64,000 nucleotides of DNA, taken from contig NC_037595.1 in the NCBI RefSeq assembly GCF_003073045.1, forward strand, positions 930,001-994,000, read 5' to 3'. Below the pieces are notes generated by a model. That model was given only the letters and a program-made list of their open reading frames with translations, did not search any database and was not told the origin of the DNA. Position numbers and translations under genes: made by a program. Positions 37,303 to 47,946 of this stretch are shown here, piece by piece (position 1 is the first letter of the stretch; the number at the start of each line of letters is the position of its first letter). Source of the DNA: Pomacea canaliculata. Taxonomy: Eukaryota > Mollusca > Gastropoda > Architaenioglossa > Ampullariidae.

Positions 37303-37862
37303 TTATGTTGTACTTTATGTTGTACTTCATGTTGTAGTTCATGTTGTGCTTCATGTTGTGCTTCATGTTGTGCTTCATGTTGTAGTTCATGTTGTGCTTC
37401 ATGTTGTAGTTCATGTTGTGCTTCATGTTGTAGTTCATGTTGTGCTTCATGTTGTAGTTCATGTTGTGCTTCATGTTGTAGTTCATGTTGTGCTTCATGT
37501 TGTAGTTCATGTTGTGCTTCATGTTGTAGTTCATGTTGTGCTTCATGTTGTAGTTCATGTTGTGCTTCATGTTGTAGTTCATGTTGTGCTTCATGTTGTA
37601 GTTCATGTTGTGCTTCATGTTGTGCTTCATGTTGTAGTTCATGTTGTGCTTCATGTTGTAGTTCATGTTGTGCTTCATGTTGTAGTTCATGTTGTGCTTC
37701 ATGTTGTAGTTCATGTTGTGCTTCATGTTGTAGTTCATGTTGTGCTTCATGTTGTAGTTCATGTTGTGCTTCATGTTGTAGTTCATGTTGTGCTTCATGT
37801 TGTAGTTCATGTTGTAGTTCATGTTGTGCTTCATTCTGTGCTTCATGTTGTAGTTCATGTTG
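37303..37862 (+). repeat. 24-bp minisatellite, about 22 copies
   Basis: The unit CATGTTGTAGTTCATGTTGTGCTT repeats with little change. The corresponding place upstream of CTL-3 (about 24250-24295) has only single related words (AACATGTTGTGTTTCAGG, CTTTATGTTGCTAG), so the array grew after the duplication. Both long frames across it (37232-37900 minus and 37346-37915 plus) are repeat artefacts, since a unit divisible by three keeps frames open. Confidence 0.95.
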
Positions 37863-38953
37863 CTAGCAAAACCATAAACAACCCTAGTCGACCACAACAT
37901 GTGTTAACTTACTGAGACTGTTGTTGCCAATCACTCTCGGGTTATGTTATTGTAGTGTATGTAACTGTATAGGTCTTAGACACGGTGAACTCTCTCTCCC
38001 TCTGTATGATCTTGTGTAGGTGTATGTGTGTGTATGCGTGTGTGTATGTGTGTTCACTGACCGCCGTATGGAAGGGACACCAGTCTCGGGCCCGAGGCTC
38101 GTGTTCCCAACGGTGTGAAAGCTCAGACGTGTGGACTTTGTGGGATTAGTTAGTGACAGGACATCAACACGACTGTCGCCCACAGCACCAAGCTTCATTG
38201 CAACTGTCGCCACAACAACAGCGATTCTGACATTAAAATAATGTGGCGGACTGAGACAGCCACCAGAGACACATCAGCCATTTCTTTCGCAACCACTGAA
38301 CATAAGCGAAAAAAAAATTAATGTCTGCAATAAAAGAGTTTGGTTCAAGTGGCACCTCACTCTGTACTTGTGACACATCACTGTAGTTACTAAAGTTGTG
38401 ACTGGCTTCTCGAGGAAACGTGGATTACAAGTTGGTTGCGAGAGGTAAAACACAGGAGCTGCCTGGTCATCAGCTGACAGTGAATTGTTGTCTACACTAG
38501 AAACAAATACTTTGTGTTCACACTCCTACACTACACGTCACACTGGGTTAACATGCACACAGCAGTCATTTGTGATCATCAGCCAGCTGTCATCAACACG
38601 CTCATCTAATGAACATGATGAGGCTAAGATGCTGCCACACAAACACTAAACACAATGTTTGTCTCCACACAGACACACAGTGACACGTCCCCCGACACCT
38701 CGATGTCAATGTTAGTACAATGGTGTCGTCACTGACACACTACACACTGTGTTAACTGCTGTTAGTACAATGGTGTCATCACTGACTACACACTGTTAGT
38801 ACAACTAAACACCGCTAGTAGACTACACAACATGTTTACTGTTTCTACCAGGCTGGTGAGGTTTGTGTGATAACAGATATTTTATTTTCGTGTGTGTGTT
38901 AAATGCGAACTTGATATGTTTTCACAAAAGGACTCTTAGTTTTAGTGTTTTTG

Positions 38954-38980
38954 TTAGGGTTAGGGTTAGGGTTAGGGTTA
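38954..38980 (+). repeat. short interstitial telomere-type repeat (TTAGGG)4
   Basis: Four perfect TTAGGG units plus TTA in the CTL-5 5' flank. The matching place upstream of CTL-3 has only a broken TTAGGGTTA. Confidence 0.9.
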
Positions 38981-39556
38981 GTGGCAGGTGAAGATTCTGT
39001 TACAGGACAAATGACGAGCAGTGAAATGGACATTTGAGTGAAATGTTTGTCGCCGACATCTGCGTTGGTTGTTCTCACAATAGTAAACAGACTGTTTACA
39101 GAACCTCGTGTGTAAATACTGTCCCCACCATCTCCACAGTGCAATATAATATATTATAATAACAGGCGATGGCTTACTACATGTACAGCAATACCACGCT
39201 GCAGGTCACAAACATCCGGTCAATCTCAACATAACAGGTTAAGCCCTGGATATCTGTAGGATGCGATGCAATGTAAATAAAAGAAGCTCCCAAAATGATG
39301 GCTTGAGTTTTATATTTCAACAAACTGCAACAGAAACAATCCAGTCACGTGGCACTGCTCACTGCCCTTGGCACGTGACGACGTATTACGTCCTCACCAA
39401 CACGTGCAGACGACAGGTTGTATTTGTAGATTGACAAAACAATTCTCCGTCAGGTGAACTGCAGGGATGCTCCTCTACTCTTTTTGTCGCTAAAATATTG
39501 TTGATTATATATGTTTATTGTTGTCTGGCACAACAAAACTGCTTTGATGTATTATG

Positions 39557-40330
39557 TCCCCTGCACTCTACAGTGCCATTCATACCAGGAAGATAACTAA
39601 ATAAAAACAACGACAACAATTTAAATTTAAAATAAATATAATTGGAAGAAAAAAATGAAAGAAATGAAACAAAGCAGTTCCCACACAGTCTCCACTTGTA
39701 ATGAAGACAACAGTATCTACCGGTGCCGACGCCCTTCCTGAAGTTAGTGTTAACTCAGCGCTGGTCGGCGAACCCCAGGCGGATACGATAAACGAAAGAA
39801 GAACAAATAAAACAGAACTCAGTAAGACTGAATCAGGTCATAGCTATAGGTGGGTCTTGGAGGGGGTAGTAATTTGTTACCATGTTGAAATCACCTAGTG
39901 ACAGATGTTTTTTTTTGTTTTCTCCACAGGCTTTTAATTTTCATCTTCTTCATCTTCCTTTCTTCTTCTTATAGTCTTCTTCATTGGATCTTTGTGTTAT
40001 CTTGTCGACCTTGTCCTTGTTCTTGTGTTGTCGTCGCTGCATTATTTCATCTTCATCATCTCATTCTTCTGCGCACTTTGCGACCCCGTGTGAGCGGAGT
40101 CTCGACTGTTCTACGGTGTGTCCTCCCTTTATTTCTTTCTTCGTCATCTTCGTCGTCTGGTCCTGCGTCGTGTGGTCAGCGAGGCAGCTCGAAGTGTGTG
40201 CGGGCGTTTGTTGTTTATTTATTATTATCTCCATTACTAGCGTCTCATTATCTTTTGGTTGTGCGTGGAGTAGTCCCCTGTTTTCTTGTGCATGTGTAGA
40301 TGTGTTTTTTTCATTTTTACCTACATGTGA
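39557..40330 (+). repeat. unclassified dispersed repeat, copy 3 (longest)
   Basis: About 39725-39840 matches 14470-14590 and about 39840-40210 matches 780-1180, so this copy links the two smaller ones into one family. The first part keeps a frame with DALPEVSVNSALVGEP and INERRTN. The second part is CTTC-rich with a TTTCTCCACAG motif that looks like a splice acceptor. No terminal repeats were recognised. Confidence 0.55.
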
Positions 40331-40666
40331 TTAAAGCGATTATTTGTACCGTATATTCATCTTTGTTGTGGTCTCCCTTTCTTACATTTTTGTTTCTTTT
40401 GATATTATTTCTGACATAATCACTCAGTAACTTTCTGGATATATATATATATATTTATATTTTTTTGTTTCTAGAGAAAATAATGTAGAATGATTATACT
40501 AACTATATGGCGTTCACAATATTCAAACCTCAGCAGCAGGTCTTGTGGAGAAAAGCTCTCACTTCGCTACAGCGGAAATAAACAAATAGTTAGACGTGTG
40601 TGTCTACACAACCTGGCGCACATTTGCTGACGTGGCTTATCGTGTCATGATAATTACCTGTTCACG

Positions 40667-40905
40667 TCACACGGCTATCTCTGTCTCCACGTCACACGGC
40701 TGTCTCTGTCTCCACGTCACACGGCTGTCTCTGTCTCCACGTCACACGACTATCTCTGTCTCCACGTCACACGGCTATCTCTGTCTCCACGTCACACGGC
40801 TGTCTCTGTCTCCACGTCACACGACTATCTCTGTCTCCACGTCACACGGTTATCTCTGTCTCCACGTCACACGGCTATCTCTGTCTCCACGTCACACGTT
40901 TGGTT
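40667..40905 (+). repeat. 25-bp minisatellite just upstream of CTL-6
   Basis: About nine copies of CTATCTCTGTCTC-CACGTCACACGG end 45 bases before the CTL-6 ATG. Each unit holds CACGTCAC, a CREB/ATF- or bZIP-type core. The promoter region of CTL-7 has a single related word pair (CCACGTCACAC...CCACGTCA at about 47823-47856). Confidence 0.9.
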
Positions 40906-40948
40906 ACAAGGCAACATTCAGGAACTCACTGCTTCTTGCCCCTGAAAC

Positions 40949-43739
40949 ATGCGATCCGCCTGTAGGTGTCAACTTGCATTGACTGTCATCTACATTGTTG
41001 TGCTGACGGTTGCCCTAGGTAAGCTCACACACCTGTGGTACTCGAGCGTTTAAAGATTTTGTCAACAACCGCCAGTCAAACACACAAACATCTGCTGTGA
41101 ATGCTTGTCTTCACGTTGGGTTGTTTGATAAGGAGTCGGTTCGTCACAGAAAAATGCAGTGTCTGGGTTAGGGTTAGACCACGCCATCTACCTTAGCGAC
41201 CGACTAATGATGAGCAGCAGAGTAGGTGACGTGTGACAGTCAGGTAGACTACCGTGCGTGTGTCGCCAGGTGGGGAAGGAAGCCGCATCAGTGCTTAGGG
41301 GTGGGGGAGGAGGAAGGGGAGGCAAAGTAACGTCTGCTGGTGGAGACTTGTTGCCCCACTTTGGTGTAGAGGGAGAACGTGGCGTCATGGTGGTGTAGGA
41401 CAAAGTGACGTAACATTGGTGTAGGGGGAGAACGTGGTGTCATGGTGGTGTAGAAGAAAGTGACGTAACATTGGTGTAGAGGGAAAACGTGGCGTCAATG
41501 GTGGTGTAGGAATAGAAAGTGACGTCACATTGGTGTAGAGGGAGAAAAAGTGGCGTCATGGTGGTGTAGGAGGAGACAGGAAGCCTCGAACGGCTCACTT
41601 TTACAGGGGCACGCTGGGATTGCCGGAAATCACGAGCCCTCGTAGTCCCCCCCCCCACCAACACTTTTATTTATTGTAATTACTTATAACAGACTACAGT
41701 GATGGTGCAGCCATCGTCTGCTTGCCTCGTTCTTGAACTAAAGGGTTGCTGTGAACGTTCTGTGAATGAGTTTTCCTCAAAATGTTGTCACTGGCGGCTC
41801 ACAGTCCCTCCTGCGTGCCGTGTGCAATGAATTTAGCATCGGCTGTGTTTGTTTTCAGTCTACAGCAAGTGTCCAACATTCTGGGAGGCTCTAGACGACA
41901 AGTGCTACCTGTACATTAACCGTCAAGTTTCTTGGTTCAGTGCTTATGTAAGTTGATCATCGACTTAAACTGACTTTAATGTCTATAAGGTTATCATGGT
42001 ACTGACACGTGTGGAAGTCAACGATGATGTTTAAGTCCATTCTTAATACAGAACACTGCAATGTCCTTTTTACGGGATTCTGATATTTGAAAGTTGTTAC
42101 AGAAAACGTAATTGTGTTTGTATTAAAGGGTTTGGTCCAGCATGGTATGGGCAACAACGCCCTAGTTTCATTAAAAATGAAATATCACCAAATGTTATCA
42201 GAGTCGTAATGTGTGAAGCCGTTTATATTTTAACATTCCCTCTTCCCTTCTGCATTTGTCCTTCATGACTAAACTGCATCCCAGTCAAGATGGTGTTCAT
42301 GGCGCCTAGAGCTGGCATTCACACAGCACAACTCGCTTTACAAATGTTTTCATGCAAATGTCATACGTTGTATAGTTCCATCGCAAGGAGCTTCTCAGAC
42401 ACAAAAAAACACGAGTTGACTAAGACAACAAATACGATTTGGTTGTAAAATGGATTTTGATTTGTTTACGAATCAGCAAACCTGCAGACATCGGAATGGC
42501 GCTCTTGCCTCAATAACTTCCAAACAAGAGAATGATTTTGTCAGAAACCTACTCGAACTTAACCAAGGTAAGTTATTTTGGGGGCAAAGAAGATAAGTAA
42601 TCCATAACACAAATTTCATTAATTGTATTTCGTAATTGTGCCTCTCTAGAGCATATATCTTTTACAAGTAATATTCAAAGGAATAATAATTTTAAGAGCA
42701 ATACTAAACATAAGTAAATATTTAATTTTCTTATTTATCCTAATTACAAAGGAATTCTTATGTAATTAAAATAATTATAATTTTCCTCGATAAGCACGCC
42801 ATTTTCTAAAGCAAACAGAATAGGTGCTGCAGCATGAAAACTCAGAAAGTAGGATGGCACTAGAAGACACTGGTGAAGTCTCTACAAACACACCTGTCAA
42901 CTAACGACACTAAGAGCTTACATTACTGTTTCTTTGGGAGTTGAGTGGGCGTGGCTGGGGATCCACGACATTGCCAAGACTGGAGTGTGGCTGTTAGTGT
43001 CGACCAGCCTGCCAGTAGTCTACACCAACTGGGCCCCAGGAGAGCCCTACGACAACACCGGGGAGAACTACTGCGGACTACTCAGCAGGGCCGGCATCTG
43101 GGAGGCCTACACGTGCAGGACACTCAACTTCACCTTCGTCTGCGAGCGGCAGGTGAGCATCTCGCCAGTCATCTGTAAGTCCCTCAGACACCTCGGTGTT
43201 GCTATGGCACCAGTATTACTGGGATACACTGTTTATTGTCACTGTGTGATTACCTGTGACTAGTGTCCTTCACTGTACAGGTGAACATGTGTATGTGATG
43301 TACAGAGATATGGGTATTCATGTGACACGGTAAAGTGTGTAAGTGCTCCTGACTACACACGGTCTGTAACAACCTTCAGTGTGTACAGTCAATCGTCAGT
43401 GTGTACTCTCAATATTTGGACCGAAAATCGCGCTTTTATCATAATTATCATTGTTGGCTACAATAACAGGCTGAACAATATTCATTTGTCACAACTTCTC
43501 GTGTCAGAATAAATTCTGTCCATCCACCCTTTTGTGTTCTCTGTTCACCTCCATTTTCACTAATACTTTTTATTTTTACTAGGTTTTTACCTTTACTCGT
43601 TGTCTCTCTCCCTCCCACTGTCTTCCCCTAAGTACTCACAAATGCGCCAATAGATAAGATAATGAAACAATGGGATTTTTCATCGAAAAGCATTGAATGA
43701 CATTCGATAATTTTATTTCAGGTGACAGAACAGTTTTGA
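40949..43739 (+). CDS. CTL-6: secreted C-type lectin
   Basis: Exons are 40949-41018 (signal peptide MRSACRCQLALTVIYIVVL), 41859-41947 (SKCPTFWEALDDKCYLYI), 42477-42567 (QTCRHRNGALASITSKQEND), 42941-43152 (WAWLGIHDIAKTGVW, YTNWAPGEPYDNTGENYC, FTFVCERQ) and a five-codon last exon at 43722-43739 (VTEQF, TGA). Phases join; the product is about 159 residues. All six CTLD cysteines are present. The calcium-site EPN is changed to EPY, and WND to WEA, so classical mannose binding is unlikely; another ligand or calcium-independent binding is possible. Introns and 3' end resemble CTL-7. Confidence 0.88.
41355..41575 (+). repeat. ~57-bp tandem repeat in the first intron of CTL-6
   Basis: About four units of the type TTGGTGTAGAGGGAGAACGT-GGCGTCATGGTGGTGTAGGA and then AAAGTGACGT(A/C)ACA. 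The units contain TGACGTCA or TGACGTAA, again CRE-type words. It is followed by a poly-C run at about 41648-41658. Confidence 0.8.
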
Positions 43740-43819
43740 TAACAAAATGTCCAGACAAACACAGAACTCGACAGGAAGGTCTTGACGAGAAAAGCTAACC
43801 CGAAACGTTGAGAGAAAGA

Positions 43820-43825
43820 AATAAA
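43820..43825 (+). terminator. poly(A) signal of CTL-6
   Basis: AATAAA about 80 bases after the stop, at the end of a 3' UTR block (GACAGGAAGGTCTTGA, GAAAAGCTAAC, GAAACGTTGAG) that is shared with CTL-7. Confidence 0.65.
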
Positions 43826-43837
43826 AACATCAAATGA

Positions 43838-44150
43838 TGTATTGTGTGATGTATGGAGTGTGATGTATGGAGTGTGATGTATGATGTGTATTGTATGATG
43901 TGTTATGTGTATTGTGTGATTTGTGATGTATTGTGTGATGTGTGATGTGTATTATGTGATGTATGGAGTGTGATGTATGATGTGTATTGTGTGATTTGTG
44001 ATGTATTGTGTGATGTGTATTGTGTGATGTGTATTGTGTGATGTATGGGATGTGATGTATGATGTGTATTGTGTGATATATGATGTGTATTGTGTGATGT
44101 GTTGTGTGATGCATAATGTGTATTATGTGGTGTATGATGTATGATGTAAT
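43838..44150 (+). repeat. degenerate TGTGATGTAT-type satellite downstream of CTL-6
   Basis: TGTGATGTATTG and TGTGATGTATGGAG words recur irregularly for 300 bases, immediately after the poly(A) signal. An equivalent array follows CTL-7 at 50930-51195. Confidence 0.85.
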
Positions 44151-44663
44151 TTCAGTGTTGAACAGTGTATTAGATGTCGGGTAAGCTCACGGATGGACGC
44201 AGTGCCTGACAAGGTCCGCCACACACACTTCTCCAGCTATAGTGAACAGCATCTGAACAAGACGACCAGTCCACTCCTCGGGCACATTGGAGAGGGCACA
44301 CCGTTATTCTGGCCTTGAGGGGACAGGCCTGAGTGCCTGGATAAAACCAAACCACACCCGACACCCGGCCCTGCGAACACTGACATACGCCACACATACA
44401 GAGTGACCGGGAAGGAGATTTGAACCCAGGGAGTCAAAGTACCCTGTTGTAGAGAAACTACAGGACAATTGCAGCTACCTATACACGGTAAATCATCCGT
44501 CAGGACCTACCGCAGCTTTTCCGTGATTGAATCTGGAATTTTCTGATTGAACTGTCCTTGAAACTGTTGCTCAACGAAAGTGACCTAAAGTCTCCTTCAG
44601 GAATAGCTCATAGCTGCAAAATGTGACCAACATCCACTTGAACTAGTCATAATAGTACACAGA

Positions 44664-44665
<2 letters not shown>

Positions 44666-44712
<47 letters not shown>

Positions 44713-44731
44713 CAATAAGGTGCACCTTCAC

Positions 44732-44796
<65 letters not shown>
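44666..44796 (+). repeat. (GAT)n microsatellite in two blocks
   Basis: Pure GAT/ATG runs at 44666-44712 and 44732-44796, separated by CAATAAGGTGCACC. The second block leads into an AATAA-rich piece and a TTTATAAAGCGC word that I associate with short mobile-element tails in marine invertebrates. Confidence 0.9.
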
Positions 44797-44797
<1 letters not shown>

Positions 44798-45989
44798 AAC
44801 AACAATAATAAAAATAAGTAGAAATTTATAAAGCGCAGTATCTCAGCCAAAGGCGGACTGATTACGCTGAACAAGATCAGAAACACTTTTATGCAACTCA
44901 AAGCACGAGCACAAAACAAACGAAATCAAGGGGAGCCAATCCTTGTTAGGCGAAGGGACACAACTCTCATCTCCATTTACCGTAACTGCACCTTAAAAAC
45001 CTCGACGAACACAGACTTTTGCTGACCATAATAGTGTAGATAGTTTTTAATAGCTGCATCTGTTTTAATATCTGACTATGATGTAATGTCACGTGATTTT
45101 CTGATTTCCCTCCTTTGCGCTCATTACTGGCACATGATGGTCGTGTGTACTCTTCCTTGGCTTCTCTTTAGTTCCTTCCTAGCCTATTCATCATCATCAA
45201 CCATCATCATCAACCCTCATTATAAGTTCTGACTACATGGAGCAAGGACTTGAATATAACGTGTGTTGCTGGGCTACGAGTTACCGAGAGGAACCTACTC
45301 CAGACTACGACTCACCCAGACAGGTGTAGCTGGAGGATATTTCTTTTTTAGTGAGAATAAATTTTAAGGAAAAGACGATTTGCCATTTTAGAAATCCTCC
45401 ATTCTGTAGCAGTTGCAACAAGCTGAGGCAGTCACAGACTTCACCATCGAAACAGTCACTTCGTCCTCGCACGGTGACAAGGGAACTAAATCATGGCAGT
45501 CATATTTATTTACTCTAAGCGGTTTCACTCCCTTTGTTTTATTTGAGACTGGACACGTACATCGCCTATGGGTAGGTAGTCAAGGCTGATTGATGATGTT
45601 GGAGAACCGAGCCTCTATCACTTCATTGTCAGCGCTTGTGGTGAATCACTGTTGAGCCTGTAGGTCACGTGTGACTATCCATGTAACGGCAAAGGTTATA
45701 CATATTGTAGCATTTCACAGTTTGCCCACGTTTTCTTCTTTTCAACAGATTAGTTGCAACAGATTTCTCTTAGCACCTTCCTACTGAAATACATTTCTGC
45801 CGGCACCAAGTCCTGCTCTACAACTAATAATGAAAGGTTCACGATCCTTCCCGTGGTCCTTAGCTAACTGCGCTGCCTCCAGTGAAAGCTTTCTTGGCCG
45901 ATCTGAGGTCCGTAAGTTGAAAATTTACCTGTCCCTCCTCTTCCCTTCTTTGTCTAGTCGTTACGCTCTACCTGTTAATTTACCTGTAC

Positions 45990-45993
45990 GCGC

Positions 45994-46066
<73 letters not shown>
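45990..46066 (+). repeat. (GT)n microsatellite
   Basis: A pure GT run of about 75 bases preceded by CGCGCG. Confidence 0.95.
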
Positions 46067-46067
<1 letters not shown>

Positions 46068-47946
46068 TGGGGGGAGAGAGAAAAAGAAAGAGAAACAATT
46101 CGAAAAGAAATGAAAATCGTTTCAATGTTTGACGGCCGGAACATAAATCTGTGAATCTCTGTACTTATAATACCTATCTGATACCTATCCAGACGATCAA
46201 TGATGGCATACCTAACAATAACAAATGTTGCTATTATAGAACGGCTGAAAATGATTTGTTTTTATAGGAGATTAATAGTTGTTTGTGTTTGAACACCGCA
46301 CTGTGAACTCCCGTGTACACCTGTCTGTGCTGTGGTCACAGGGTGAAGTAGCGGTCACCCCAGGTAGTGTAAACTATTTGTGTATGGATGTGGTTTCTTG
46401 TATTATCAAGGCAACATCTGCTGCTTAATCACAGAGCAAGTGAGGCTTCAATTAACACCAACAGCTGTGCTTCAACTTTCTGTTTTAGCTTCGTTGACTA
46501 TTTGAATATTTGATATGAGGTCAGCAGAGGTCTCATCAGGAGAGGTCTGTGTTATTTTAAGTGCATTGCAGTCGTCAGCTAGTGAATAGGTTTTCTATCT
46601 TTTGAATGAACAGGATAATCTAATGTGATTATCGCTCAGTTGGTCAAGAAGCTGTAGAACTTGCCAGTCCTGTCTTTCGTCTATCACCACCAGTGTCTTC
46701 TTAATGATTACTTCTTCTGTGAGGTAAGGATTGCACGATGTGAACTAAAGATATTGGTATTACAGTTGTGAAGCTTATAGTAAGTGTGTTGTAGTCAGAA
46801 TTTGATGGTGCTTTGCTGTTCAAAGTCGAGAATGAGAGTAACAGGGTGCAAACATTTTAAGGGAATAAGTCTTCTCAAGACTGACCTCGATTTACTGTCA
46901 ACTTACCAAACAGTTTGGAAAGTTTAGCCGGTAGAGAAGTGTTCATTTGTTTCTGATCAGAAAAACTCTTTGCAGTATTTACTTATTTGAACTGGAATTA
47001 TAATAAATTAGACATGGAAATAGTTCCTAGAAATATAAATTACGACAAAACAGCAATTATTATCAGCTTATCCTAAAAGTGTTGATGTTTGCTGGGGGAG
47101 AAACTCCTCCTCCATGGGTGGTTCAGTTCTGTACCAACCGCTCTCACTGTGGTCCTGGACAGGTCGTACACACTTACAAGTAGGGTAGCATCATAGAACA
47201 TCGCTCTTTGCCTCAATAAATGATTAATTGAGGGAGGCAACTACTCTAGCCTTTAGGAATTGTTCCACTATAGATTACGTCCCTTAATCAAATAAAAGCA
47301 AACTTTTCAACCAGTTAGGCGAAGGTTCAGGTGATCAAGCGCCTGTCGGTAGCCGGTTACTTAATTCAACATGGGTTTGTAATCAAACAACCGAAAATGA
47401 GAAAAAAACCAGCGACATTTAAATTCTAATATATATTCTAATGAAATATATGTTTGCTTGGTACTTAAGTTTGCATATATTGTGTGAATATTGTTTTGTT
47501 AATTTCTAATTTTGATCTACTTCCCGATTTGTAAATTCTCTGTCCCACACAATTGCAGTCTTTCATTTCATTTCTGTATTTCTTAAATTTACACTGCGTA
47601 AATTTTGATATGCTGTTTAAAAGAAGTACCACAGATAGTTGTCTTTATTATAGGTTAATAGGTGTTATTTTTTAAAATACCGGTCGAAATTTTATTCGCG
47701 GGCATTCGACCCCGCGCTTGTCAAAAAACAATGGCGTGCATGCAGCAGTACGTCCACAAAGAAAATTTGTTTCCGTCAGTTGATTGTGGCCTGACATACA
47801 TTGTATGAGGGGATTCACCTGACCACGTCACACAATTATCTTATTCCACGTCAACGATAATGTACAGTTGTAGACAAACTGCTGCTGACAGTGGGACAGC
47901 TCAACAGTCGCCACATTGCTGTCGGTGCTGAAGAAGAAGATCGAGA

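Larger units (their letters stand above)
44151..47870. other. intergenic stretch, repeats only
   Basis: No exon was recognised. It holds (GAT)n runs, a TTTATAAAGCGC segment at about 44826, a (GT)n run at about 45990-46066, and a possible tRNA-like stretch on the minus strand at 44330-44500 with a GGTTCAAATCTCC box. The poly-Ser and Cys-Val frames come from the microsatellites. Confidence 0.4.

Noticed and set aside
37303-37862. CRISPR-like regular repeats (also the 25-bp array at 40667-40905)
   Set aside because: The units are head-to-tail without unique spacers, and the host is an animal; these are minisatellites.
37232-37915. Long repetitive frames on both strands (222 and 189 codons)
   Set aside because: They lie wholly in a 24-bp tandem repeat, whose length keeps frames open on either strand; no splice or start context.
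43830-44114. TH/IHH-repeat minus-strand frame
   Set aside because: Translation of the TG-rich satellite after CTL-6.
44728-44919. Poly-serine minus-strand frame
   Set aside because: Read-through of the GAT microsatellite.
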